Shown piece after piece: positions 24,560-32,521 of a stretch of DNA of 33,602 nt (its first letter is position 1; the number at the start of each line of letters is the position of its first letter). The stretch spans positions 1 to 33,602 of the forward strand of contig CAZLLI010000028.1 of the NCBI GenBank assembly GCA_964560355.1, given 5' to 3'. The translations under genes and the position numbers were made by a program. The DNA is from JAKEHA01 sp964560355. Its GTDB lineage: Bacteria > Krumholzibacteriota > Krumholzibacteriia > WVZY01 > JAKEHA01. The notes under the pieces are model-generated. The model was not told the origin of the DNA. It ran no database searches and worked only from the letters and a program-made list of their open reading frames with translations.

Positions 24560-25861
24560 CTAGTGCGAGGCGGCGACGCCGTCGCGCTTGTAGACGACGC
24601 CGTCCTTCATCACGAACTGCACGTTGCGCAGGGTGGAGATATTCGCAAGCGGGTCGTCCTTGACCGCCACCAAGTCCGCGATCTTTCCTTTCTCAACCGA
24701 CCCCAACTTGTCGTCGATGCGGAGCAGCTTGGCCGCTTCCATGGTCGCGGCCTGGATCGCTTTCATGGGCGGCATGCCGCACTCGACCATGAGTTCGAAC
24801 TCGCGCGCGTTTTCGCCGTGCGGTGAGACGCCGGTGTCGGTCCCGAACGCGATCTTCACGCCCGACTGGTACGCGCGTGTGAACGTGTGCTTGATCTGGG
24901 GGCCGATCTTGGCCGCCTTGGGTCGCACGACCGGGGGCAGGTAGTCGTCCTTCTCCGCGAGCTCCGCCACCGTGACGCCGGCCAGAATGGTCGGCACGTA
25001 GTAGGTGCCGCGCTTCTTCATCGCACGAATGATTTCGTCGTTCATGTAGGTGCCGTGCTCGATCGACGTCACACCGGCGTCGACCGCGCGCAGCATGCCT
25101 TCGGCGCCGTGCGCGTGCGCCGCGACGGTGTAGCCGTAGTCCTTCGCCGTCTGCACGATGGCCGCGATCTCGTCCTCGGTGAACTGCGCGTTGTCGCCGC
25201 TCGTCGCCATGCTCAGCACGCCGCCGGTGGCGGTGATCTTGATAAGATCGGCGCCGTCCTTGTAGCGCTGGCGCACCGCCTTGCGCGCGTCGTCGACGCC
25301 GCTCACCACGCCCTCGCGCGGACCGGGGTCGCCGGCGAGCGACTGGCACCACCCGCTGGTGGGGTCGGCGTGGCCGCCGGTGGTCGCGATCGATTTACCC
25401 GCTGTGTAGATGCGCGGCCCCACCGCGAAGCCGCCCGCGATCGCCTTGCGCAGCGACACCGTCGTCATGCCGTCGTCGCCCAAGTCGCGCACGGTCGTGA
25501 AGCCCGCGAGCAGCGTCACGTACGCGTAATGGGTGGCGCGAATGGCGACGTCGGTCGGGTTCATCACGAACTCGTCCATGTACGACGTGCGCGTGAGCTG
25601 GTACCCGAGGTGGGTGTGCATGTCCATCAATCCGGGCAGCACGGTCTGATTCGAGAGGTCGATGAGCTCGTCGCCCGCGCCCGCCGGCACGAACCCGGCG
25701 GCGACGTCGGCGATGCGTCCTTGCTCGACGATGATCGACACGCGCTCGCGCGGCGCCGCCGAGACGCCGTCGATGAGACGCCCCGCGTGCACGACGGTAC
25801 GCGCGTCGACGCGCGGCGCAAATACGAGAACGGCGACCAGAACCAGAATCCATCTGCGCAT
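24560..25861 (-). CDS. Exported metal-dependent amidohydrolase (imidazolonepropionase/prolidase-like)
   Basis: A 433-residue amidohydrolase-superfamily enzyme with a signal peptide (1-20, ending RVDA), so probably periplasmic. Metal-site motifs are H82/H84 in DMHTHLG, K208 in LIKITATGG as the likely carboxylated Lys, H249 in AAHAHG, H269 in SIEHGTY, and the Asp in IAFGTDTG. Residues 21-75 and the C-terminus form the usual small beta domain (VEKGKIADLVAVKDDP). Close relatives include Xaa-Pro/Xaa-Lys dipeptidases and imidazolonepropionase-like hydrolases; the substrate is open. ATG 25861 is chosen for the signal peptide; an in-frame GTG at 25885 would add eight residues. Confidence 0.88.
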   Translation of the reverse strand: MRRWILVLVAVLVFAPRVDARTVVHAGRLIDGVSAAPRERVSIIVEQGRIADVAAGFVPAGAGDELIDLSNQTVLPGLMDMHTHLGYQLTRTSYMDEFVMNPTDVAIRATHYAYVTLLAGFTTVRDLGDDGMTTVSLRKAIAGGFAVGPRIYTAGKSIATTGGHADPTSGWCQSLAGDPGPREGVVSGVDDARKAVRQRYKDGADLIKITATGGVLSMATSGDNAQFTEDEIAAIVQTAKDYGYTVAAHAHGAEGMLRAVDAGVTSIEHGTYMNDEIIRAMKKRGTYYVPTILAGVTVAELAEKDDYLPPVVRPKAAKIGPQIKHTFTRAYQSGVKIAFGTDTGVSPHGENAREFELMVECGMPPMKAIQAATMEAAKLLRIDDKLGSVEKGKIADLVAVKDDPLANISTLRNVQFVMKDGVVYKRDGVAASH

Positions 25862-25953
25862 GAGGAAACCCCCGGGATAGTGCACGCGACGCGCGCGAGT
25901 GAAGGGCGAGTATACGAATTCGGCGCGGCCCGGCGCAACGGCCGCCCATCGGT

Positions 25954-25959
25954 TATGAT
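25954..25959 (+). promoter_or_regulatory. TATGAT box six bases before the MgtC/DUF4010 gene ATG
   Basis: TATGAT is followed by GGGCCC and ATG 25966, with no ribosome site. Transcription would start at the initiation codon, giving a leaderless message. The same geometry occurs at the transglutaminase gene. Confidence 0.45.
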
Positions 25960-25965
25960 GGGCCC

Positions 25966-27222
25966 ATGCAGGACTCCGTGGTCCAATTCGCGATCGCGCT
26001 CTTGATCGGCGCGCTGATCGGCATCGAGCGGGAGAAGACGCAGCGCCAAGCAGGCGATCATGGCATCGCCGGACTGCGCACCTTCATCTTGATCGCGCAG
26101 GCCGGGGCGATGTCGGCTTGGTTGGCGCGAGAGACCGGCGCCCCGGTCGTGTTTGCGGGTCTCGCGGTGGTGGTGGCGGCCTTCATCGTCTCGGGTTACC
26201 GAGCGCACATGACGAAGGACCCCGAGTCGGTGGGCTTGACCACGGAGTTCGCGATGCTGACCGCGTTCCTCTTGGGCGGCGTCGCCCTCTACGGCTATCC
26301 CCAGCTCGCGGTCGCGCTCGCCATCGTGACCTCCGCGGTACTGGCTTTTCGCCAAGTGCTGCACGGCGTAGTGGAGCGGCTCGGTTGGGACGACATTTTC
26401 GCCGCGCTCAAGTTCCTAATCGTCATCTTCATCGTGCTGCCGGTGGTGCCGCGTCACGCGGTGGATCCGTGGGGCGTCCTCAATCCCTATGCGATGACGT
26501 GGCTCGTGATCCTGATCGCGGGCATGTCCCTCCTCGGCTACGTCGTCGCGCGCTGGCTCGGGCCGGGGCGCGGGGCCATCGTCACCGGCCTCTCGGGCGG
26601 GCTGGTGTCGTCGACCGCGGTGACGCTGTCGATGGCGCGCGGCAGCCGCGACGCCGCCGCGGCGCACGCCACGCCGCTCTTCGCCAGCGGCGTGCTGGTC
26701 TCGTGGGCCGTCATGTTCGTCCGCGTCATCGTGGAGGCGTGGGTCGTAAACGCGTCGCTCGCCCGCGCCCTCGCCGTGCCGATGGGCGTGATGGCGGCGA
26801 TGTCCGCGATCGGCGCGGCGTGGGTGCACCGGGGCGCGAATCCGTCGCGCGTCGCAGAGGTGCCGCTCAAGAACCCGTTCAGCTTGTCGTTCGCGATCAA
26901 GTTCGCGCTCCTGTTCGCGTTCGTCGCCGTGCTCGTCGACCGCGCACAAGCGCTCGCGAGCGTCGGCGCCGTGTACGCCGTCGCCGCACTGGCCGGGCTC
27001 ACCGACGTCGATGCCATCACGCTATCGATGGCGCGCGCGACCGACCACGCGTCGCCCGTCATCGCGGTGACCGCCGTCACCATCGCGGTGCTCGCGAACA
27101 CGCTGGTGAAGCTGGCCCTGGTGCGTTGGATCGGAAGCCGGGAATTGTTCCGTCGCGTGTTGCCCGCAGCGATCGCCGTCGCGGCGGGAGCGGCAGTTTC
27201 ACTTCTTTTCGTGGCGCGCTAG
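25966..27222 (+). CDS. MgtC/SapB plus DUF4010 integral membrane protein
   Basis: A 418-residue inner-membrane protein. The N-terminal third (1-140) is an MgtC/SapB domain, with FAIALLIGALIGIEREKTQ and GIAGLRTFILIA, the conserved G-x-ERE and GLRT motifs. The rest is a DUF4010 domain with about eight helices, including GLVSSTAVTLSMA and GLTDVDAITLSMAR, two related motifs hinting at an internal repeat. MgtC proteins are linked to magnesium stress and ATP-synthase control; DUF4010 may be a transporter. No ribosome site precedes ATG 25966. The MtfA gene follows by 19 bases on the same strand. Confidence 0.9.
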   Translation: MQDSVVQFAIALLIGALIGIEREKTQRQAGDHGIAGLRTFILIAQAGAMSAWLARETGAPVVFAGLAVVVAAFIVSGYRAHMTKDPESVGLTTEFAMLTAFLLGGVALYGYPQLAVALAIVTSAVLAFRQVLHGVVERLGWDDIFAALKFLIVIFIVLPVVPRHAVDPWGVLNPYAMTWLVILIAGMSLLGYVVARWLGPGRGAIVTGLSGGLVSSTAVTLSMARGSRDAAAAHATPLFASGVLVSWAVMFVRVIVEAWVVNASLARALAVPMGVMAAMSAIGAAWVHRGANPSRVAEVPLKNPFSLSFAIKFALLFAFVAVLVDRAQALASVGAVYAVAALAGLTDVDAITLSMARATDHASPVIAVTAVTIAVLANTLVKLALVRWIGSRELFRRVLPAAIAVAAGAAVSLLFVAR

Positions 27223-27241
27223 CCGCCGGCGAAGGAGCACC

Positions 27242-28006
27242 GTGCTCGCGTTTCTCAATCGACGACGACGCGCCCGCCTCACCGCCCAGCCCGTTCCCCC
27301 CGAGTGGGAGCGCGTCCTCGAGCGCAACGTCCCCGTGTACCGGCGCGTCCCGGCCGATTTGCGCGCGCAGGTGCACGCGCACATGCACGTGTTCCTGGCC
27401 GAGAAACACTTCGAGGGTTGCGACGGGCTCGAGATGACCGACGAGATTCGCGTCACCATCGCGTGCCAGGCGTGCCTGCTCATCCTCAATCGGGAAGCGA
27501 AGTACTACCCCGACCTCGTCACCATCCTCGTCTACCCGTCCATCTTCTACGCCGACGTCGAGGAACCCGACGGCGCCATCGTGAGCGAATACAAAGAGGA
27601 TCGTTCGGGCGAGTCGTGGGACTTGGGCGTGGTGATCCTGTCGTGGGAGGACGTGGTCGAGTACGCGTCGACGGGACGCGCGGGCTACAACGTGGTCTTG
27701 CACGAGTTCGCGCACCAGCTCGACATGGAGAACCGCGCCATGGACGGCATGCCGAAGCTCGCGTCGCGCGCGGAGCGCGAGGAATGGGCGCGCGTGTTTC
27801 GCGACGCGTACGACAAATTCGAGCGCGCGGCGTCGTCGAAACGGCGCACGCTGGTCGACCCGTACGGCGCGGGCGACCCCGCGGAGTTCTTCGCGGTGGT
27901 GACGGAGAGCTTCTTCGAACGTCCGCTCGCGCTCAAGCGCGAGAACGCCGACTTGTACGACGTGCTCGCGCGCTACTATCGCGTCGACCCGGCGTCGTGG
28001 AGCTGA
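27242..28006 (+). CDS. mtfA: MtfA-like zinc metallopeptidase (M90 family)
   Basis: A 254-residue cytoplasmic Zn peptidase. The active site is H154-E155-F-A-H158 in VVLHEFAHQLDMENRAMDG, with a downstream Glu (AEFFAVVTESFFERP, 214-228) as third ligand. VTIACQACLLILN and ILVYPSIFY are family-conserved. In Escherichia coli MtfA interacts with the Mlc repressor, but no ptsG/mlc gene is seen here, so only the peptidase role carries over. The start GTG 27242 has GAAGGAG four bases upstream. It is probably transcribed with the MgtC/DUF4010 gene. Confidence 0.9.
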   Translation: MLAFLNRRRRARLTAQPVPPEWERVLERNVPVYRRVPADLRAQVHAHMHVFLAEKHFEGCDGLEMTDEIRVTIACQACLLILNREAKYYPDLVTILVYPSIFYADVEEPDGAIVSEYKEDRSGESWDLGVVILSWEDVVEYASTGRAGYNVVLHEFAHQLDMENRAMDGMPKLASRAEREEWARVFRDAYDKFERAASSKRRTLVDPYGAGDPAEFFAVVTESFFERPLALKRENADLYDVLARYYRVDPASWS

Positions 28007-28019
28007 CCGAAACTGGCGG

Positions 28020-28049
28020 TTGACCCCCCGCCCGGCGCCCCGATACCAT
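28020..28049 (+). promoter_or_regulatory. Candidate promoter for the FHA-GAF-PP2C gene
   Basis: TTGACC (28020-28025) and TACCAT (28044-28049) are separated by 18 bases. An in-frame ATG at 28048 lies inside the -10 box, which argues that the true start is ATG 28078 with a short leader of about 20 bases. Confidence 0.5.
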
Positions 28050-28077
28050 GTGTCCCCGCCGTACTCGGCGCACGACC

Positions 28078-29664
28078 ATGATCAATCTCGAAATCACCTG
28101 GGAAGGCGAAGCGCACCGTTTCGCCGTCGAAGACGGCGAGCACTCGGTCGGCCGCTCGAGCGAAAACGCCGTGCAAGTCGCGATGGCGCGCGTGAGCAAG
28201 AAGCACGCGCTCCTGCGCGTCGACGGCGACCGCTTGTTCGTGAAGGACCTCGGCAGCCGCAACGGCACCGAGCTCAACGGCACGCCGGTGGGCGAGGCGT
28301 GGGTCGAAGTCCCGACCGGCTCGCTGGTGAGCTTCGCGGGCGCGCTGATGCGGCGGGCGTCGCCGGCGTCGACCGCGGCCCACCAGCTCCTCGGCGACCA
28401 CCAAGTCGCCCCGAGCCTGCGCTACACCATGAGCCAGGGTTTTTCGCGCGACGCGCAGAGCCGTCTCATGGACCGCAGCTCGCAGCTCTTCGAATTGCTC
28501 GCGTCGAGCGACGACGCCAACGCGATCGAAGAAGCGGCGTGCCGCTTCGTGGCCGAGAGCGTGCCCGCCGAGCGCGTCGTGATGGTGGCCGACGCGGGCG
28601 AAGCGACGCAGGTGGAAGCGCGCGCGCGCTGGACCAAGACCGCCGGCAACCCCGACGCCCCGCTGCAACTGTCGTCGTCGATTGTGGGCAGCGTCATGCG
28701 CGAACGCGAGTCGGTGCTGGTCGCGAACCCGCTCGAGGATCCGCGCTTCGGCGGCCAGCAAAGCATCATGGCGTTGAGCCTGCGCTCGGCCATGGCGGCG
28801 CCCTTGTTCGACAACCAACGCGTGCGCGGCATGCTCTACGTCGACACCACCGACCCGCGCGTGCGCTACACGCAAGCCGACCTCGAAGTGCTCACCGCCA
28901 CCGCCAACGCGGTCGCCGTGAAGCTGCGCAACTTGAGTTTGGAAGAAGAAATCGGGACCGCGGCCCGCATCCAGCGCTCGATGCTGCCGAGCACGGTGAG
29001 CGTGCCGCCCGGTTACGAAGTCGACGCGCACCAGGTGATGTGCCGCGCCGTCGGCGGAGACTTGTACTACGTCGGCGCGCGGCCCAACGGCCGCGTGCTG
29101 GTGGCACTCGGCGACGTCACCGGCAAGGGCATGCCGGCCGCACTCGCGATGAGCGCGGCGACGGTCGCGATCGGATTGCTCGCCGAAATCGACGGCGACG
29201 TGCGCCTCTTGGCGCAGCGGCTCCACCGCCAGTTGTTCAAGAGCCTGGCGTCGGAGCAATTCATCACGCTGTTCCTGGCCGAGCTCGACCCCACGTCGGG
29301 GCGTTTGTACTACGTGAACGCGGGCCACGAACCGCCGCTGGTGGTGCGAAGTGGCGGCCAGCTCGAGCAGCTCGACTCCACCACGCTGCCGCTCGCGATG
29401 ATCGAAGACACTCCGCTCGACGTGAGCGAAGCCGTGCTGATGCCGGGCGATTCGGTCGCCATCTTCAGCGACGGCATCCCGGAAGCGACCACCAACGGCG
29501 AACGCTTCCTCGGCGTCGACGGCGTCAAGGAAGCGCTGGTGTCGCACCGCACGGAGTCGTTGGAATCGCTGCGCAAGCGCATCGTCGCGCTGGTGGAAGG
29601 ATTCCTGGCCGGCGGACGCGCGTCCGACGACGTCACCCTCCTCATGCTGCGGCGCGCGGCGTAG
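28078..29664 (+). CDS. FHA-GAF-PP2C (SpoIIE/RsbU-type) serine phosphatase
   Basis: A 528-residue signalling protein with three modules. The FHA domain (about 18-95) has the phosphothreonine-binding residues GRSSEN, SKKHA and GSRNGTELNG. A GAF domain (about 125-290) includes LVANPLEDPRFGG and MAAPLFDNQRVRGMLYVDT. A PP2C-type domain (about 310-525) has the metal-site Asp residues in VGGDLYY, GDVTGKGMPAA, FSDGIPEA and SDDVTLLM. RsbU-like phosphatases usually act on anti-sigma antagonists; no such partner is in the window. The FHA domain suggests docking to a Ser/Thr-kinase product. It ends directly against the convergent outer-membrane protein gene, with no spacer. Confidence 0.93.
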   Translation: MINLEITWEGEAHRFAVEDGEHSVGRSSENAVQVAMARVSKKHALLRVDGDRLFVKDLGSRNGTELNGTPVGEAWVEVPTGSLVSFAGALMRRASPASTAAHQLLGDHQVAPSLRYTMSQGFSRDAQSRLMDRSSQLFELLASSDDANAIEEAACRFVAESVPAERVVMVADAGEATQVEARARWTKTAGNPDAPLQLSSSIVGSVMRERESVLVANPLEDPRFGGQQSIMALSLRSAMAAPLFDNQRVRGMLYVDTTDPRVRYTQADLEVLTATANAVAVKLRNLSLEEEIGTAARIQRSMLPSTVSVPPGYEVDAHQVMCRAVGGDLYYVGARPNGRVLVALGDVTGKGMPAALAMSAATVAIGLLAEIDGDVRLLAQRLHRQLFKSLASEQFITLFLAELDPTSGRLYYVNAGHEPPLVVRSGGQLEQLDSTTLPLAMIEDTPLDVSEAVLMPGDSVAIFSDGIPEATTNGERFLGVDGVKEALVSHRTESLESLRKRIVALVEGFLAGGRASDDVTLLMLRRAA

Positions 29665-30141
29665 TTAGAACCAGAAGCGCGCGCCGATCGCCCCTTCCAG
29701 GTCGAAGTCGGTGTCGGGCGCCACGTCGAGGATCGGCACGATCTCGACGAAGACGTCGAACGGGTAGTTGGTGAAGATGTAGTCGAGTCCCACCGGGAAA
29801 CGAATCCCGACCACGTCGTCGACGTTCTCGCGCAGCTCGACGCGCGCGCCGATTCCGAAGAACAACGGCATCTTGTCGGCGTTGTCCATCTTGATCAGGT
29901 CGTACTTGTGCCAGAGATAGTCGCCCTGGAGGTGGAGGTCGTTGTCGTCCGACAGCGACCACGCCACGGCGAACTCGAGCGCGTGAATCTGAGTGAGGTT
30001 GATCTTGAGGTCGATCCCGGTGGGTTCGCCGACGATGAAGCCCAGCCCCACCTTCTTGGTCTGACTCTGCGCCGCCGCCATTCCGGCCGACGCGGCCAGC
30101 ACGGCGACCGTCGACGCGGCGAATATGAGCTTGCGAATCAT
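29665..30141 (-). CDS. Small outer-membrane beta-barrel-like protein
   Basis: A 158-residue exported protein. The signal peptide (1-24, MIRKLIFAASTVAVLAAS then AAAQ) precedes a beta-rich body with alternating polar and hydrophobic strands (LGFIVGEPTGIDLKINL, LEFAVAWSLSDDNDLHLQGDY) and a C-terminal Phe (GARFWF), typical of outer-membrane barrels. It is about the size of an eight-stranded barrel. The start ATG 30141 has GAGGAG upstream; the frame is open for 612 more bases upstream but has no signal or ribosome site there. The function is unknown; it may be structural. Confidence 0.8.
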   Translation of the reverse strand: MIRKLIFAASTVAVLAASAGMAAAQSQTKKVGLGFIVGEPTGIDLKINLTQIHALEFAVAWSLSDDNDLHLQGDYLWHKYDLIKMDNADKMPLFFGIGARVELRENVDDVVGIRFPVGLDYIFTNYPFDVFVEIVPILDVAPDTDFDLEGAIGARFWF

Positions 30142-30264
30142 GGTATCTCCTCGACTGGAACTGAAGAGTTGGAATCGGTATATTAGTCGCGTCGCCTTTT
30201 CCGGGGGCGACGGCCCGCATATTAAACACCGCGCGGCCGGCCGGCAACCCTGGAAAGCGCGCGG

Positions 30265-30273
30265 ACTGTAATT
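30265..30273 (+). promoter_or_regulatory. Candidate extended -10 for the YugP-like gene
   Basis: TGTAATTAT, 30 bases before the ATG, follows the TGn-hexamer pattern (AATTAT, 4/6). The 162-base spacer is shared with the divergent outer-membrane gene, whose minus strand has TAATAT near 30178-30183 as a possible -10. Confidence 0.3.
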
Positions 30274-30303
30274 ATCGCCACGTTGTTCTATTGAGGAGGA
30301 AGA

Positions 30304-31017
30304 ATGTTTCTGGACCCCATGTATATGCTCGTGGTCGGGATCGGCCTGGTGCTCAGCATCTGGGCCAGCCTGAAGACCAAGGGGACGTTCCACAAGTACA
30401 GCCAATACACGACGCAGTCGCGCATGACGGGTGCGGAAGTCGCGAAGGCGGTGCTGCGCGACGCCAACATCCACGACGTCTCCGTCGAGCCCGTGCAGGG
30501 CACCCTCACCGACCACTACGACCCGCGCACCAAGACGCTGCGCTTGAGCGAAGCCGTCTACGCGAGCGCGAGCATGTCGGCGGCGGGTGTCGCCGCGCAC
30601 GAAGTCGGCCACGCGATTCAGCACGCGCAAGGTTACGCGCCCCTCAAGTTCCGCTCGGCGTGGGTGCCGGTCGCCAATTTGGGAGGCGGCATCTCGATGG
30701 TCGTGCTGATTATCGCCGCGTTGTTGGGCGGCGCCGCCACCGTCACCGGCCACAACCTCGCGCTGCTCGGCGTGCTCTTGTTCGCGACCACCACCGTGTT
30801 CACGCTGGTCACGCTGCCGGTGGAGTTCGACGCCAGCCGTCGCGCGCTCGCGACGCTCAAGGTCGGCGGATACCTGACGCCGGAGGAACTCGGCGGCGCC
30901 AAGAAGGTGCTCGACGCCGCGGCGCTCACGTACGTGGCCGCGTTCGTCACCTCCGCGCTCACACTCCTCTATTGGGCGATGCGCCTCGGGCTGTTGGGCG
31001 GTCGTCGCAACGACTAA
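30304..31017 (+). CDS. YugP-like zinc membrane metallopeptidase
   Basis: A 237-residue integral membrane peptidase. The active site is H99-E100-V-G-H103 in GVAAHEVGHAIQHAQGYAP. A further Glu in LPVEFDASRRAL is the likely third ligand, as in the YugP family (Zn-dependent neutral peptidase). Four membrane segments lie at about 5-22, 120-145, 150-172 and 208-232. The N-terminal YSQYTTQSRMTGAEVAKAVL is also family-typical. The start ATG 30304 follows GAGGAGGAAG. The YceI gene begins 10 bases after its stop, so they form a short operon. The substrate is unknown. Confidence 0.9.
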   Translation: MFLDPMYMLVVGIGLVLSIWASLKTKGTFHKYSQYTTQSRMTGAEVAKAVLRDANIHDVSVEPVQGTLTDHYDPRTKTLRLSEAVYASASMSAAGVAAHEVGHAIQHAQGYAPLKFRSAWVPVANLGGGISMVVLIIAALLGGAATVTGHNLALLGVLLFATTTVFTLVTLPVEFDASRRALATLKVGGYLTPEELGGAKKVLDAAALTYVAAFVTSALTLLYWAMRLGLLGGRRND

Positions 31018-31027
31018 GGTGGATCAC

Positions 31028-31606
31028 ATGCGGCTGGCATTACTCGCACTCGCGGTAGTTCTCTCGGCGGCGCCCGTGCGCGCCGCCGAGTTCGTCGTCA
31101 AGGCGGGCGCTCCCAATCAGGTTGTGTTTCTCTCGAAGGCGCCCACCGAGACGTTCGAAGGCAAGACGAACCGCGTCGACGGCCGCATCGTCGTCGACCC
31201 GGCGGCGCCCATCGACACCGTGGTGGTGAGCTTCGAAGTCGACCTCGCGAGCCTCGACACCGGCGTCGGCAAACGCGACGGCGACATGCGCGAGAAGTAT
31301 CTCGAGACCAAGAAGTATCCGAAGGCGGTGTTCGTGGGCGCGTCGGTGAGCCCCAAGGGAACGACGCTCGCGGCCGGGAAGGCGACCACCTTCGAGTGCG
31401 AAGGCGACTTCACGCTGCACGGCGTCACCAAGCGCATCAAGGTCAGCGTCGACGTGACGCCGCGCGACGCGAACACGCTCGCCATCAAGGCGACGTTCTC
31501 GGTTCCGCTCGCCGACTACAAGATCGAGCGCCCGAAGTTCCTTTTCTTGAAGCTGGGCGAAGTGCAGCAGGTCACCGTCGACGCGGTCGCCACCGCGACG
31601 CCGTAG
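31028..31606 (+). CDS. YceI family periplasmic lipid-binding protein
   Basis: A 192-residue exported lipocalin-like protein. The signal peptide (1-20, MRLALLALAVVLSAAPVRAA) is followed by a YceI barrel. It contains VSFEVDLASLDTGVGKRDGDMREKYL, the family's D-x2-S-x-D-TG-x2-RD-x-H-like segment with M in place of the usual His, and CEGDFTLHGVTKRI. YceI proteins bind isoprenoid or quinone-like lipids. ATG 31028 is preferred over in-frame GTG 31019 because AGGTGG sits five bases upstream. It lies in an operon with the YugP-like gene. Confidence 0.88.
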   Translation: MRLALLALAVVLSAAPVRAAEFVVKAGAPNQVVFLSKAPTETFEGKTNRVDGRIVVDPAAPIDTVVVSFEVDLASLDTGVGKRDGDMREKYLETKKYPKAVFVGASVSPKGTTLAAGKATTFECEGDFTLHGVTKRIKVSVDVTPRDANTLAIKATFSVPLADYKIERPKFLFLKLGEVQQVTVDAVATATP

Positions 31607-31607
31607 C

Positions 31608-32297
31608 TCACGCGCTCCGATACACCGCGAAGTCGCATCCCCCGCTCGACCAATCCCCGACGTGCGTGAACGCGCGCGTCGACTCCACCGTCTCCCGCCA
31701 CACCGGATTCTGGTACACGATCCACACCCGGCGCGGGTGCGTCGCGAGCGAGTGTCTCAAGCGCGCGACCACCGCCGACAGCACGGCGGCGTCGAAGGGG
31801 TTGTAGAGATAGACCACGGTGTCGTCGGGCGCGAAGGCGTAGTCGGCGGCGTCCATCGCGCGCACCACCGACGCGAAGCGTCGTCCCGTGCGCGCGCGCA
31901 AGACGTCGAAGTTGCGCTCGGCGACGCGGCACAGCGCGGGCGAGTAGTCGACGCCGACCACCTTCGTGAAGCCGAGCATCGCGGCCAGCATGCACGCGCG
32001 TCCCTTGCCGCACCCGAGGTCGACGAAGGTGCCCTCGCGCGGCACGCGCGCGGCGCGCATCACGCGGCGGAACGGGATCGCGCGCGTCGGTTCGTAGCGA
32101 ATGCCGCGCGCGAGATTCGCGCTCGCGACGTCGCGCAGGTCCGCGTTCTCCACGATGGCGCGCGTCTCGGTCCCGAAAGCCCAATCGAAGTGGCGGTCGA
32201 GGAGCTTGTCGAGCGCGGCGTCGGCGTGACGGCGCGCGGAGCGCAGCGTCGCGACCAGCCCGCGTTCGCGGAGGCTCTTCTGGAGTCGGGAGATCAT
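31608..32297 (-). CDS. SAM-dependent methyltransferase (class I, small)
   Basis: A 229-residue methyltransferase. Motif I is GTFVDLGCGKGRACMLAAM, followed by VVGVDYSPALCRVAERN and a later VVYLYNPFDAAVLSAVV. This NPF motif resembles the NPPY-type region of some small methyltransferases. The N-terminal 60 residues form a helical cap. The start ATG 32297 is the start of recognisable sequence; in-frame upstream codons (for example ATG 32339) lie downstream of a predicted promoter but lack conservation clues. It is convergent with the YceI gene, one base between stops. The substrate is unknown. Confidence 0.82.
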   Translation of the reverse strand: MISRLQKSLRERGLVATLRSARRHADAALDKLLDRHFDWAFGTETRAIVENADLRDVASANLARGIRYEPTRAIPFRRVMRAARVPREGTFVDLGCGKGRACMLAAMLGFTKVVGVDYSPALCRVAERNFDVLRARTGRRFASVVRAMDAADYAFAPDDTVVYLYNPFDAAVLSAVVARLRHSLATHPRRVWIVYQNPVWRETVESTRAFTHVGDWSSGGCDFAVYRSA

Positions 32298-32351
32298 CGT
32301 GGTTGGCGGCCGCTCGTCGCACCGAAGAGGCGTTGCCATGCGAAGTCGGGG

Positions 32352-32380
32352 TTGACAACGCGCCTTGCTTCGGCGATGAT
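32352..32380 (+). promoter_or_regulatory. Candidate promoter TTGACA-17-GATGAT for the acyltransferase gene
   Basis: A consensus -35 TTGACA (32352-32357) is followed after 17 bases by GATGAT (32375-32380). The acyltransferase start is 141 bases downstream, in a divergent spacer of 224 bases. Confidence 0.4.
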
Positions 32381-32399
32381 CAGGCCAAGCCGCCCCGAC

Positions 32400-32428
32400 A
32401 CTATACGCGGCCACCCCCGCAGGGACAA
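32400..32428 (-). promoter_or_regulatory. Candidate promoter TTGTCC-17-TATAGT for the methyltransferase gene
   Basis: On the minus strand TTGTCC (32423-32428) and TATAGT (32400-32405, 5/6) are 17 bases apart, about 100 bases upstream of the chosen ATG. The rest of the spacer shows no gene. Confidence 0.45.
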
Positions 32429-32521
32429 CGATCCCCAAGGAGTTCGCTCCGTCCTTCTGCTACCGCCCGCCGGTGACACCCGCCGGCAACTCTAGTTCGA
32501 AAAAAGCAAAGCGGGGAACTC

